Part shown: positions 44,216 to 52,727 of the stretch, piece after piece
Layout: each line of letters begins with the position of its first letter
Numbering within the stretch: the first letter of the stretch is position 1
Source: an uncultured Flavobacteriaceae bacterium
Lineage (GTDB): Bacteria > Bacteroidota > Bacteroidia > Flavobacteriales > Flavobacteriaceae
Length of the DNA stretch: 64,000 nt
Reading direction: 5' to 3'
Assembly (NCBI GenBank): GCA_947488345.1
Contig: CANKZQ010000007.1
Coordinates: forward strand, 156,361-220,360
Notes under the pieces: generated by a model
Seen by the model: the letters and a program-made list of their open reading frames with translations, nothing else
What the model was told of the DNA's origin: nothing
The model's database searches: none
Program-made: the position numbers and the translations under genes

Positions 44216-44745
44216 AACGTTTTTTTATAATTTCGTAATCCTATTTCCATTGCCCACCAATATTTACGTTTAGTCAAGAAGGTCCAATTCAAATAGTCAA
44301 ATAAGCCAAGGTATGTCCATTCCCAAACCAAAAAATTCAAAAACATAGTCTTAACCACCTTTCTTCGAATTCGATTCAATTCCGATTTTGATATTCCATT
44401 TTCAGATAACAACTTTATCGATTCTATTTTCTCATCTTTCTCAAATTCTGTATCTAAATAGGGACGATTAATATGTTCCCAAATATCCATTCTGTTATTG
44501 ATAGGGATTTTATTCTGTTTTGCGAATAGTTCAATTTCTTTTTTAAGTTCTCTTTTTAGAAATACAATCTCTTTGTCATTATAAACTAGAGATGGTGGAT
44601 AGGTGTTCAAGTTTATTTCCGAAATATTTTTTGTTTCAATTCTTTTTGTCTGATTAACTGAACTTTGTTTGAAAAAATATCCATTGGGAAAGAGAATTTC
44701 ATTTTGCTCTATTACGATCATTACCTTTTCAATTCTGCTCTTCAT
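44194..44745 (-). CDS. Unknown protein reading into its attC (cassette)
   Basis: A 183-residue soluble protein (MKSRIEKVMIVIEQNEILFP; later ISKSELNRIRRKVVKTMFLN and Trp/Tyr-rich LVWEWTYLGLFDYLNWTFL). The central part resembles a PH-like beta region followed by helices; no family recognised. The last residues (LPNNVYN) are encoded by the attC R and L boxes and the stop lies within the site. Cassette ends match exactly (AGGCAACG with CGTTGCCT). Confidence 0.65.
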   Translation of the reverse strand: MKSRIEKVMIVIEQNEILFPNGYFFKQSSVNQTKRIETKNISEINLNTYPPSLVYNDKEIVFLKRELKKEIELFAKQNKIPINNRMDIWEHINRPYLDTEFEKDEKIESIKLLSENGISKSELNRIRRKVVKTMFLNFLVWEWTYLGLFDYLNWTFLTKRKYWWAMEIGLRNYKKTLPNNVYN

Positions 44746-44754
44746 TCAAATGTT

Positions 44755-44883
44755 GCCTAACGGTTTGTGTATAGTTAGTTGCGGAAAATCCGTTAGGATT
44801 TTCCGACGTACAACGAAGTTAATTAATTCAAGTGAATTCCTGCGAAGGAATTCCGCCGCAATTAATTATACACGTTGTTGTGG
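44755..44883 (-). repeat. attC site 20, class B
   Basis: GCCTAACGGTTTGTGTATAG to AATTATACACGTTGTTGTGG. Here GTTGC pairs with GCAAT, where most class B copies have GTTAC with GTAAT. Confidence 0.9.
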
Positions 44884-44897
44884 CACGTTTTTATTTA

Positions 44898-45650
44898 TTA
44901 TGGTAATATTTTTGGTCCAATAATATTCATCCATAATATAAATCCAAGTATCCCCCCAATAAATCCACTCATAATAAAAGTCAGACGAATTTTTTTAGGT
45001 AAGATTTTAAAGATAACGTAAATAGCTACTGTAAATCCAAAAATTGCTAAAATTATTGGAATTGTACCTGACCATAAATTTAAACCTTGTGAAATATATA
45101 ATTCATCACCACCAAACCAAGTTCCATTTGGTAAGATTATTTCCTCACCTATTCCAGTTACAAGGTTAAATACTTCTCTTAGCCAAAACAGAGATAGAAA
45201 AAGAGCTAGCCAATCTAAAATTTCGAATCCATTTCGATAGATCAATTTTCTGCGCCATAATAAAATCAGAAGTCCAATTGTACCGGTCAGGGTTGTTTGT
45301 AAAGGGCCTCCAATTGATATAAGCAGGTCATTTTTTGATGCCTCATGAGGGTAGCGTTTCGTTATGATTTTATCGAAATTTTGGGCTTTCTCTTTTATTT
45401 CCGCTGGCCAAAATTTAATGTCAATTTCCATATAATCTTTCGTCAGTGTTTTTAAGGCAATAACATCTTTATCTTCTTGAAATCCTTGTGGGTAATAATT
45501 CATACTTCCATAATGCAGAGTTGTTTCATAGCCCAAAGATTTGGCCATAATAATATGTCCGTATTCATGGCTTAATATTCCTATCATCGTAAACAGAATG
45601 AATGTAAAAGTTAGAATTGAGAGTAATTTTATGTCAATTGAAATGTTCAT
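44898..45650 (-). CDS. M50-like intramembrane metallopeptidase (cassette)
   Basis: A 250-residue membrane protein with the zinc motif HEYGH in ILSHEYGHIIMAKSLGYET on the first helix pair, several further helices, and NLVTGIGEEIILPNG, then FGGDELYI. Site-2-protease-like proteins and anti-sigma-degrading enzymes share this plan; the third ligand (NPDG-type Asp) is not certain. A 70-residue loop (residues about 45-115) is unusual. Single-gene cassette. Confidence 0.75.
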   Translation of the reverse strand: MNISIDIKLLSILTFTFILFTMIGILSHEYGHIIMAKSLGYETTLHYGSMNYYPQGFQEDKDVIALKTLTKDYMEIDIKFWPAEIKEKAQNFDKIITKRYPHEASKNDLLISIGGPLQTTLTGTIGLLILLWRRKLIYRNGFEILDWLALFLSLFWLREVFNLVTGIGEEIILPNGTWFGGDELYISQGLNLWSGTIPIILAIFGFTVAIYVIFKILPKKIRLTFIMSGFIGGILGFILWMNIIGPKILP

Positions 45651-45659
45651 TCAAATGTG

Positions 45660-45791
45660 CTACAACGGTTGGGCTATGGTTTCGTTGTGGAATTGTCCGC
45701 TAGGACCATTCCGCGAGAACCAAGCGCTGGTAGAAAGGTAGGAATTTTCAGTGGAAAATTCCGCCACAATGAATTATAGCCGTTGTTGGCG
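45660..45791 (-). repeat. attC site 21, class A (A1)
   Basis: CTACAACGGTTGGGCTATGG to AATTATAGCCGTTGTTGGC. TTGTGG (45685-45690) pairs with CCACAA (45764-45769). Confidence 0.92.
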
Positions 45792-45808
45792 TGTCGTTTT
45801 TTTATTTT

Positions 45809-46282
45809 TTACCAACTTAAGCAAAAGTCGTTTTCACCATCATCTCGGTCAATTTCCATTGATCCGCGTTCAGCCCCATAAGTCCAATGTCCAATAAATA
45901 CGAGTTTTATTGGGTCCGTTTTATTTTCTATTCTTACATTGCTAATTTCCCATATTCTAGTAGATTCCCAACCTTCAGTATTTCTTACATCTGTATCTAA
46001 AGTCCATTTTACCTTTCCGTTTTCAATAAGAGTTAATATAGGAGAAAGTGTGTCGTTTCGATTTTCTAATATTAATTTTCCATTATTGGATAAGTAAAAT
46101 TCTTGAGCATGTTCGCTTATTTCTATTGGGTCAATTAAAGCGGCTTTAAACGGGCCGTCATCCATTCCGCAGCCAACATTAAACATGTGCCAAACCGATG
46201 CGACCAAGACTAAATACCCAATAATTCCTATACCTGCTAAAATTCCAATTCCGATTAAAATTTTCTTGAATGTTTTATTCAT
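45809..46282 (-). CDS. Single-pass membrane protein, unknown function (cassette)
   Basis: A 157-residue protein: a helix at residues 8-30 (ILIGIGILAGIGIIGYLVLV), then an extracytoplasmic domain with GCGMDDGPFKAALIDPIE and a terminal CLSW. The paired Cys could form a disulfide. No family recognised. Cassette ends match: GGCGTG at the start and CACGCC at the end. Confidence 0.65.
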   Translation of the reverse strand: MNKTFKKILIGIGILAGIGIIGYLVLVASVWHMFNVGCGMDDGPFKAALIDPIEISEHAQEFYLSNNGKLILENRNDTLSPILTLIENGKVKWTLDTDVRNTEGWESTRIWEISNVRIENKTDPIKLVFIGHWTYGAERGSMEIDRDDGENDFCLSW

Positions 46283-46294
46283 TTCTTAAATGCA

Positions 46295-46426
46295 CGCCAA
46301 CGGTTGGGCTATGGTTTCGTTGTGGAATTGTCCGCTAGGACCATTCCGCAAGAACCAAGCGATTATTTAAAGGTAGTGATTTTCCGCAGGAAAATCCGCC
46401 ACAATGAATTATAGCCGTTGTTAGCA
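46295..46426 (-). repeat. attC site 22, class A (A1)
   Basis: CGCCAACGGTTGGGCTATGG to AATTATAGCCGTTGTTAGCA. Confidence 0.92.
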
Positions 46427-46430
46427 AAAG

Positions 46431-46970
46431 TTATTTTGTGAATTGTTCTACGATATCATAATAAATCGTCAAACTAATAGCTTTTTGAACACTTTCAATA
46501 TCATAGTGTTTGTCTTTTAAATTTTCTACATAAGAGCCAACAATGATAAAAGGGTTTAAATCCGGTAATTTAGTGAGGGCTTCTCCGGTTTCTTTCAATA
46601 GTTTTTTCGAGTCTTGATCTTCGCAATCGTCAACTAATTTTTTATAAAAATCACTTTCGTAATTTATAACATTTTTTCTACGAGGATTGACTGTATCTTT
46701 TTTCCAAATTTTATAAAAACTCGGAGTTTTTCTAATTGTTAAAAAAGCGTCGATAACATTTTTCTCTTTAATTATTTGTGGATTTACTTTTTTCTGATTT
46801 AAATCACTAAGAAACAATTTATATGAAGCTCCTAATTTTTTCGCTGGGTAATATTTTTTTAAAACAGTGTTAAATTCTTCATGTAAATTTTCAATTTCTA
46901 CATTAACTGTTTTGCTCTGTGAAAAGGAAATGAGAGAATTCAAAAAAAGTAATAGAATGAGTTTTTTCAT
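46431..46970 (-). CDS. Exported helical protein of unknown function (cassette)
   Basis: A 179-residue protein with a signal peptide (MKKLILLLFLNSLISFSQS) and a helical body (IENLHEEFNTVLKKYYPAKK; YDIESVQKAISLTIYYDIV). No domain recognised. Its stop is five bases from the R' box of attC 22, the tightest packing in the array. Cassette ends AGCAAAAG and TTTTTGCT match. Confidence 0.65.
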   Translation of the reverse strand: MKKLILLLFLNSLISFSQSKTVNVEIENLHEEFNTVLKKYYPAKKLGASYKLFLSDLNQKKVNPQIIKEKNVIDAFLTIRKTPSFYKIWKKDTVNPRRKNVINYESDFYKKLVDDCEDQDSKKLLKETGEALTKLPDLNPFIIVGSYVENLKDKHYDIESVQKAISLTIYYDIVEQFTK

Positions 46971-46983
46971 TTTTCATAATTTT

Positions 46984-47112
46984 TGCTAACGGTTTGTGTA
47001 TGGTTAGTTGCGGAAAATCAGTTAGGATTTTCCGACGTTGAGCTAAGTTAATTAATTCGAGTGAATTCCTGCGAAGGAATTCCGTAGTAATTAATTATAC
47101 ACGTTGTTAGCC
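46984..47112 (-). repeat. attC site 23, class B
   Basis: TGCTAACGGTTTGTGTATGG to AATTATACACGTTGTTAGCC. Confidence 0.92.
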
Positions 47113-47126
47113 TTTCGTTTTTTTAA

Positions 47127-47912
47127 TTACTCGATTTCGCTATCAATAATATCAATAACCCTTTGCATTTTTTCTTTAAGAGTTTGACCTTCTAAATTAC
47201 AAACTTGAGAAAACGTAAAAATGAATGTGACTAAGCCTTCAAGACGTGAGTCGTTTAAAATGGAATGAACATCTATTTCCTTTGTGCTTTTCCCTATTGT
47301 TAAGATTTTGTCGTTTTTCCCTTGATCCATAAAGCCCATTCTAAGTTCTTGCGCCTTCCAAAATACATGGTTGGCATTGCGCATTATTCCGACTTCTTTC
47401 ATGAAAGGAATGATTTCAGAAATATAATGGTCATGTTGGATTTGTTCCGATTCGCTATATGCGTTAAAATCCGAAGTCCAATGAGAGAGTAACTGCTTTA
47501 GAGAATCGCTTCTTATCAATTGGATATTCCCTAAACTCGTCAAATCATTTTCAATAGGGTCAAAGGTAGGGTCCATAAAAAAAGTTGCAAATATTGTTGA
47601 GAGAGAATCTTTACTAATGGGTATGTTTTTTGCTGTAATTTCCAAAACGTTTAAACTTTCAGAAATTAATTTACGCCTCATTTCGATTTTATTCTCCAAT
47701 TGAAGTAAGTTCGCTTCATAATCTGTTTTAAGTTGCTTGAGGATTACTTGTTCCTGTACAATGTTTTTTTTCTTTTCATTATAATTATTGATAGCTAAGG
47801 CTATCAATATACCTATAACCACCAACACTATTTCTCCAATTGCATAAATCAAGTACTTACTGAGTTTGTTCTCAGTTAGAAACTTTTGTCTAATTTTTCT
47901 AAAGAATTTCAT
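47127..47912 (-). CDS. DUF6090 family membrane protein (cassette)
   Basis: A 261-residue protein with the DUF6090 signature: MKFFRKIRQKFLTENKLSKY, then the helix IGEIVLVVIGILIALAINNY, then a long helical periplasmic part (VEQVILKQLKTDYEANLLQL-like coiled coil; LTSLGNIQLIRSDSLKQLL). The family is common in Bacteroidota, of unknown function, and a broken member lies near 35.3-35.96 kb. Single-gene cassette. Confidence 0.85.
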   Translation of the reverse strand: MKFFRKIRQKFLTENKLSKYLIYAIGEIVLVVIGILIALAINNYNEKKKNIVQEQVILKQLKTDYEANLLQLENKIEMRRKLISESLNVLEITAKNIPISKDSLSTIFATFFMDPTFDPIENDLTSLGNIQLIRSDSLKQLLSHWTSDFNAYSESEQIQHDHYISEIIPFMKEVGIMRNANHVFWKAQELRMGFMDQGKNDKILTIGKSTKEIDVHSILNDSRLEGLVTFIFTFSQVCNLEGQTLKEKMQRVIDIIDSEIE

Positions 47913-47939
47913 AATTGGTTAGAGATTAGTTATAATGAA

Positions 47940-48071
47940 GGCTAACGGTTGGGCTATGGTTTCGTTGTGGAATTGTCCGCTAGGACCATTCCGCGAGAAC
48001 CAAGCGATAATTTAAAGGTAGGGATTTTCCATGGAAAATTCCGTCACAATGAATTATAGCCGTTGTTACCA
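47940..48071 (-). repeat. attC site 24, class A (A1)
   Basis: GGCTAACGGTTGGGCTATGG to AATTATAGCCGTTGTTACCA. The inner palindrome GGATTTTCC-AT-GGAAAATTCC is well preserved. Confidence 0.92.
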
Positions 48072-48077
48072 CATGTT

Positions 48078-48644
48078 TTATTTTCTTATTTCAACTATTC
48101 CGTAACTTTTGTCTATTGGATTAAGAGTTTTGTTGTTCTTGTCAAGAAAATACTGAGTTGTAAAGACTCTTTGAGTCATATCAGATAAATCAAGCCTTTT
48201 TAGTTCAAGCTTATTGTCATGAATAGCATATTTACCTTGAAAAGTACAACTATTATCGGCATTATGTAAAGTCGCGGCAAAAGTTCCGTTTTTATACAAT
48301 TTAAATACTCCACTTTTTGGAGTAGCTTCTACCTCAATCCGGCCAGTCAAAGTCCTTTTCGTCCAAAATTTTCGATCGTCCAGTTCTAAAATTGAGAAAT
48401 ATATAATTCCGATAGTCATGGTTATTAAAAGAGGAATAAAATCGAATTTAACTTTACTTTTTATCATTCCAACAACATCGAATATTGTCAAGATGAGCAG
48501 TACAAAAAGGATTAAAGCACCAAAGAAAAAAAAATTCATCGCTGCACCAAGGCCGCTGCAATAATCATCAATGGGTACAACAGGTTTGAGTAAAAAATAC
48601 CCTAAAACAACTATTATTATATATCTAATTTTTCTAAGTTTCAA
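48078..48644 (-). CDS. Four-helix membrane protein, TTG start (cassette)
   Basis: A 188-residue protein: helices near residues 6-22, 34-60 and 70-88, then a soluble beta-rich domain (GRIEVEATPKSGVFKLYKNG, TFQGKYAIHDNKLELKRLD) like small lipocalin-type domains. The first usable codon is TTG (48644), directly before KLRKIRYI. Its stop is six bases from attC 24. No family recognised. Confidence 0.6.
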   Translation of the reverse strand: MKLRKIRYIIIVVLGYFLLKPVVPIDDYCSGLGAAMNFFFFGALILFVLLILTIFDVVGMIKSKVKFDFIPLLITMTIGIIYFSILELDDRKFWTKRTLTGRIEVEATPKSGVFKLYKNGTFAATLHNADNSCTFQGKYAIHDNKLELKRLDLSDMTQRVFTTQYFLDKNNKTLNPIDKSYGIVEIRK

Positions 48645-48649
48645 ATGTG

Positions 48650-48778
48650 TGGTAACGGTTTGTGTATGGTTAGTTACGGAAAATCAGTTAGGATTTTCCG
48701 ACGTTTTGGCAAGTTAATTAATTCGAGTGAATTCCTGCGAAGGAATTCCGTAGTAATTAATTATACACGTTGTTGTAC
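48650..48778 (-). repeat. attC site 25, class B
   Basis: TGGTAACGGTTTGTGTATGG to AATTATACACGTTGTTGTAC. Confidence 0.92.
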
Positions 48779-48786
48779 GCAGTTTT

Positions 48787-49698
48787 TCATTTATATAAAT
48801 CTCCGTTCAGGTATTTCAATCCTGAATCGCAAACAACAGTTACAATTGTTTTCCCTTTTCCAATTATTTTTGCTCTTTTTAAAGCAGCCCAAACGTTGGA
48901 GCCAGACGTAGTGCCTCCAAAAACTCCTTCAATTCTAGCTAATTTTCTAGCTGTTTCATAGGCATCTTCGTCTTTTACAGAAATTATTTCATCTGCCAAA
49001 TCCAGTCGGCAAATTTCTGGAATAAATCCAGCTCCCATTCCGTCGAGTCTATGAGTTCCTGATGTATCTCCACCAGATAATGTTCTTACATTAAAAGGTT
49101 CTATGGGAATACATCTAATTCCAGAGATTTCTTTTTTAAATACTTCCGAATTTCCAGAAAAGCATCCTCCAGTTCCTACGCCTGTTATAAATTCATCAAT
49201 ATTGCTTCCTAGGACATCCATTATTTCATATGCCATCTTATGATAGGCATTGCGATTGTCAATGTTTTTAAATTGGTCGGTGTAAAATGTATTTGGCTGT
49301 TTTGCAATTTCTCGAACTCTTTCGAGCGCTTTATCAATAATTCTAGCTGTTATTTTTCCATTTTCACTCGGAATCAGTTCAAGTTTTGCTCCAAATGCTC
49401 TCATAGTTTGCAGTTTTTCTTCGGCAAAAGCATCAGATGAAACAAAATGTGCTTTATAACCTTTTGCAGAACATATCATTGCCAAGGAACTACCAGTACT
49501 TCCGCCTGTATAATCAACTACAGTTCCGCCAGATTTCAATTCACCTCTTCTTTCAGCACCTTCAATCATAGCTAGTGCCATTCTATCCTTCATACTTCCA
49601 GTAGGATTTGCTCCTTCAACCTTCACATAAATATCTGCAGAATTAGAATCAGTAAGATGTCTTAGTTTGACAAGGGGTGTATTTCCTATTCCTTCCAT
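48787..49698 (-). CDS. PLP-dependent cysteine synthase family enzyme (cassette)
   Basis: A 303-residue fold-type II PLP enzyme. It has GNTPLVKL, the PLP lysine K37 in NPTGSMKDRMAL, the phosphate loop GTGGCFSG, GGSTGSSLAM for substrate binding, and VCDSGLKY near the C terminus. It resembles CysK/CysM or related beta-replacement enzymes. Cysteine biosynthesis, H2S production or another beta-replacement reaction is possible. A core-metabolism-like enzyme as a single cassette is notable. Ends GTACGC and GCGTAC match. Confidence 0.9.
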   Translation of the reverse strand: MEGIGNTPLVKLRHLTDSNSADIYVKVEGANPTGSMKDRMALAMIEGAERRGELKSGGTVVDYTGGSTGSSLAMICSAKGYKAHFVSSDAFAEEKLQTMRAFGAKLELIPSENGKITARIIDKALERVREIAKQPNTFYTDQFKNIDNRNAYHKMAYEIMDVLGSNIDEFITGVGTGGCFSGNSEVFKKEISGIRCIPIEPFNVRTLSGGDTSGTHRLDGMGAGFIPEICRLDLADEIISVKDEDAYETARKLARIEGVFGGTTSGSNVWAALKRAKIIGKGKTIVTVVCDSGLKYLNGDLYK

Positions 49699-49717
49699 TT
49701 TGGTTTTCTCAAATTGC

Positions 49718-49849
49718 GTACAACGGTTGGGCTATGGTTTCGTTGCGGAATCGTCCGCGAGGACTATTCCGAGATAACCAAGCCATCATTGCAAGATAAG
49801 AATTTTCGGTAGGAAATTCCGCCGCAATGAATTATAGCCGTTGTTGTAC
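49718..49849 (-). repeat. attC site 26, class A (A2)
   Basis: GTACAACGGTTGGGCTATGG to AATTATAGCCGTTGTTGTAC; TTGCGG/CCGCAA stem. Confidence 0.92.
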
Positions 49850-49853
49850 CACG

Positions 49854-51029
49854 TTATTCTTTTATCCTATTATATTTTTTGAGTATTTCAATGAGTAAAT
49901 CGTGAGGTAAGGCATAAGCTTTGTTCCCATTAATACCTTCCATAGTTTCAGCTGCCACCATTGCATTGATGATTGCTTCTTCAACAGCCTGAACAGTTGC
50001 TTCAAAAACAGGCATTAGTTGGTCATTTGCCATTGATTCTACAGTTGTTGTTTCATCTCGATTAAAAGCACTTTCATTTGCAGTTGAGAAGGCTAAAAAA
50101 ATATCTCCAGAACCATTACTTCCTCGTCCACCTACAATTCCAACTCCTAAAGGGATTCTTTGTGCGATTCTTTTTAATTGATGGGGTAAAAGTGGAACAT
50201 CCGTTGCTACAATTACTATAATTGAACCATCTCCTTCTTGTCTCCTTGATTTTGGTGGTCCGTTGAATTCGTAGTTTAATGTGTCTTTTAATTCAACTCC
50301 AACTGGTACACCAGCAATTGATAAGTTCCACTTTGCCCCAAAATTGGACTGAACAATTGCTCCAACAGTATAAGTTGAATCCTTTATTTTAAAAACTCTC
50401 GAAGAAGTTCCTGTTCCTCCTTTATATCCCAAGCACATCATTCCAGTTCCTCCACCAACATTTCCTTCTGCTATCTTTCCGCCTGATGAATTTTTTATTG
50501 CTTCTAAAACATGTTTTTCTTCTACGTGAAAACCATAAATGTCATTAAGGAAACCGTCATAAGTTTCTGCTACTACGGGATATGTATACCACCAATCTTC
50601 TCCACTATACCAATCTGTATCTACATACCATTTCAAAACTGCATCTCGAACAACTCCAACACTGTTGGTGTTTGTAATCATAATAGGTGTTTCCAAAAAA
50701 CCTGATTCAGTTACCCAAGTTGTACCTGTCATTTCACCATTTCCATTAAGACTATACCAATTGGCATAAACTGGACTAAACTTCTTGGATTTTCCTCTCG
50801 GAAATATTGCAGTAACTCCAGTTCTTACAGGTCCTTTACCTACAATGTTTTCTCCTTTTCCAGAAATAATTGTGCTGTACCCAACTTCTACACCTATAAC
50901 ATCCGTAATAGCATTAAATTTGCCAGTTTTGCCAACAAATGGAACTCCTAAATCTCTTGCTCTTGGTTTTTGAGCATAGGATTGGAAACAAATTAGGGAC
51001 AGTAAAAAAACGATAAATATTTTTTTCAT
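49854..51029 (-). CDS. P1 family (DmpA-type) aminopeptidase, exported (cassette)
   Basis: A 391-residue exported protein (MKKIFIVFLLSLICFQSYAQ). ARDLGVPFVGKTGKFNAITD, GNVGGGTGMMCLGYKGG and the self-cleavage/nucleophile region GDGSIIVIVATDVPL (Gly-Ser) identify the DmpA/P1 N-terminal-nucleophile family, which trims N-terminal D- or L-residues from peptides. An exported version suggests peptide scavenging. Single-gene cassette; its stop is five bases from the R' box. Confidence 0.9.
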   Translation of the reverse strand: MKKIFIVFLLSLICFQSYAQKPRARDLGVPFVGKTGKFNAITDVIGVEVGYSTIISGKGENIVGKGPVRTGVTAIFPRGKSKKFSPVYANWYSLNGNGEMTGTTWVTESGFLETPIMITNTNSVGVVRDAVLKWYVDTDWYSGEDWWYTYPVVAETYDGFLNDIYGFHVEEKHVLEAIKNSSGGKIAEGNVGGGTGMMCLGYKGGTGTSSRVFKIKDSTYTVGAIVQSNFGAKWNLSIAGVPVGVELKDTLNYEFNGPPKSRRQEGDGSIIVIVATDVPLLPHQLKRIAQRIPLGVGIVGGRGSNGSGDIFLAFSTANESAFNRDETTTVESMANDQLMPVFEATVQAVEEAIINAMVAAETMEGINGNKAYALPHDLLIEILKKYNRIKE

Positions 51030-51049
51030 ATTGGTTGATTTATAATGTG

Positions 51050-51181
51050 GTACAACGGTTGGGCTATGGTTTCGTTGTGGAATTGTCCGCTAGGACATTC
51101 CGAGAATACCAAGCCATCATTGCAAGATAAGAATTTCCGTTTAGGAAATTCCGCCGCAATGAATTATAGCCGTTGTTGGCA
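51050..51181 (-). repeat. attC site 27, class A
   Basis: GTACAACGGTTGGGCTATGG to AATTATAGCCGTTGTTGGCA; mixes an A1 left arm (TTGTGG) with an A2 right arm (CCGCAA), a G-T wobble. Confidence 0.92.
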
Positions 51182-51188
51182 ACTGGCT

Positions 51189-51764
51189 TTATTCCGTTAT
51201 AATTTCATTTAGGAATGCAATCAAATTAATTTTTGAAGAATTTTTGTTTTTATTTTCTTCCAGGAAGAATTCAAAATAATTTACCTCATTATCAAAACGA
51301 TATTCTGCTAAATACATATCACTTAGGAAAATTTGATTTTCATTAGTCCGTTTTATATTTTTTTGTAATAGTTTTTTGTTTGTAAACCTTAAAATTTGTT
51401 CTTTCTTCAAATTCAGAGTTTGTTTTTCTCTTAAATTTTGAAATTCAGGTTTGTCTTTAAATTCGTCAAGTAAATATGTGTATCGAATAGAATTCCATAT
51501 TTTTCCGTTCCGCCTTATTTCTATTAACTCTTCAAATACAGCACCACCTTCTGGAAATCTCCAAACCCTTAAAATTTCATCAGAATCAAAAAAGTCAGAC
51601 ACACCAATTTTTTTCAAATCGGAAGGAATCTCTTGCGGATTTTCAGATTCTTTGAATTCCTTCTTTTCAATTTGAGAAATCCCAGTTTTCAATTCCGAAT
51701 TTGATTGGTTTTTACACGAAGTCAAAATTAAAATCAGAAGTAATATGTTCAATTTTTTTGTCAT
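51189..51764 (-). CDS. Lipoprotein of unknown function (cassette)
   Basis: A 191-residue lipoprotein (MTKKLNILLLILILTSC). The mature part has VSDFFDSDEILRVWRFPEGG and MYLAEYRFDNEVNYFEFFLE, alternating charged and aromatic strands. No family recognised. Single-gene cassette with ends TTGGCAAC and GTTGCCAA, an exact match. Confidence 0.65.
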   Translation of the reverse strand: MTKKLNILLLILILTSCKNQSNSELKTGISQIEKKEFKESENPQEIPSDLKKIGVSDFFDSDEILRVWRFPEGGAVFEELIEIRRNGKIWNSIRYTYLLDEFKDKPEFQNLREKQTLNLKKEQILRFTNKKLLQKNIKRTNENQIFLSDMYLAEYRFDNEVNYFEFFLEENKNKNSSKINLIAFLNEIITE

Positions 51765-51775
51765 TTTCAGCTTGT

Positions 51776-51907
51776 TGCCAACGGTTAGGCTATGGTTTCG
51801 TTGCGGAATCGTCCGCTAGGACATTCCGAGAATACCAAGCCATCATTGCAAGATAAGAATTTCCGTTTAGGAAATTCCGCCGCAATGAATTATAGCCGTT
51901 GTTGTAG
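51776..51907 (-). repeat. attC site 28, class A (A2)
   Basis: TGCCAACGGTTAGGCTATGG to AATTATAGCCGTTGTTGTAG. Confidence 0.92.
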
Positions 51908-51914
51908 CACGTTT

Positions 51915-52499
51915 TTACTTTGTCCAATTCTCCTCAATCAATTCGATTTGTTCATTCATTCCGTTTTGAAATTCAAGAGTAGAATAGGGCCCAGTTAATA
52001 TTTTTTCAGTTAGTTCTCTTGGAATATTTTTAAGTTCAAAAAAGTCTTTTACTTTTTCCGTTTTAATATTTTGAGAGAAATTTGGTGTTTTCCAAGGTGT
52101 CCACCATTCTTTTCCAGTTCGAGAATCTTTAGGTACGAAAATCAGTAACTTTTCAAAAATTCCTTTAATTTCAAATCCTTCTGTAATCCGATTAATTGCA
52201 ATCCAATTGGTTAAGTCTGCTTTTTTCCTTTCAGTAAAGTTTTTTCCACCAACGATTCTTTTTCCGAGTTCATTTTCTCCAATCCAATTAATTTCTTTTA
52301 GTCCGTCAAAAATTAAATAACTAAACTCAATATTTACTCTATCCTCAATGTTTCCGATTACATTTTGGTCAATGAGCTCAAGTTTGATGTATGGAACTAA
52401 AAGACAATTCTCATTCAGATAACATTCACCCGAATATGCCTCAAAAGTATCAATTGAATCAATTTTATCAGATACGTCTATTAACTTTCCTTTGGTCAT
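51915..52499 (-). CDS. Unknown cytoplasmic protein (cassette)
   Basis: A 194-residue protein without a signal peptide. N-terminal acidic strands (IDVSDKIDSIDTFEAYSGEC), then LTNWIAINRITEGFEIKGIF and a Trp-rich KEWWTPWKTPNFSQN. No family recognised; a small immunity-like protein is possible but unsupported. Ends GTAGCAC and GTGCTAC match. Confidence 0.6.
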   Translation of the reverse strand: MTKGKLIDVSDKIDSIDTFEAYSGECYLNENCLLVPYIKLELIDQNVIGNIEDRVNIEFSYLIFDGLKEINWIGENELGKRIVGGKNFTERKKADLTNWIAINRITEGFEIKGIFEKLLIFVPKDSRTGKEWWTPWKTPNFSQNIKTEKVKDFFELKNIPRELTEKILTGPYSTLEFQNGMNEQIELIEENWTK

Positions 52500-52511
52500 T
52501 TCTCAAATGTG

Positions 52512-52641
52512 CTACAACGGTTTGTGTATGAGTAGTAGCAGATTTTTTAGCACGACTTTTCACAAAGTAATTTACAAAATAAAAAAGAATAGCGATTTGA
52601 TAATTAACTCAAGTCGCTATTACTTATACACGGTGTTGGCA
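52512..52641 (-). repeat. attC site 29, class B outer boxes with a different core
   Basis: Left CTACAACGGTTTGTGTATGA, right ACTTATACACGGTGTTGGC. The interior is a different AT-rich hairpin (AATAGCGA with TCGCTATT). Its R' flank, GTTGGCAATAG, is the same as at site 16. Confidence 0.8.
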
Positions 52642-52727
52642 ATAGTTATTATTTCATACCAATTATGTATCTACTTTTTTAACGCTTTTGTTTTACCATT
52701 GGCTTTACACTGAAATTAATTGAGAGG

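Noticed and set aside
48645..48911. Plus-strand open frames running through the attC sites (also near 44669 and 51792)
   Set aside because: They encode the same repeat-derived peptide at every site, continue antisense into known genes and are explained by the repeat itself.
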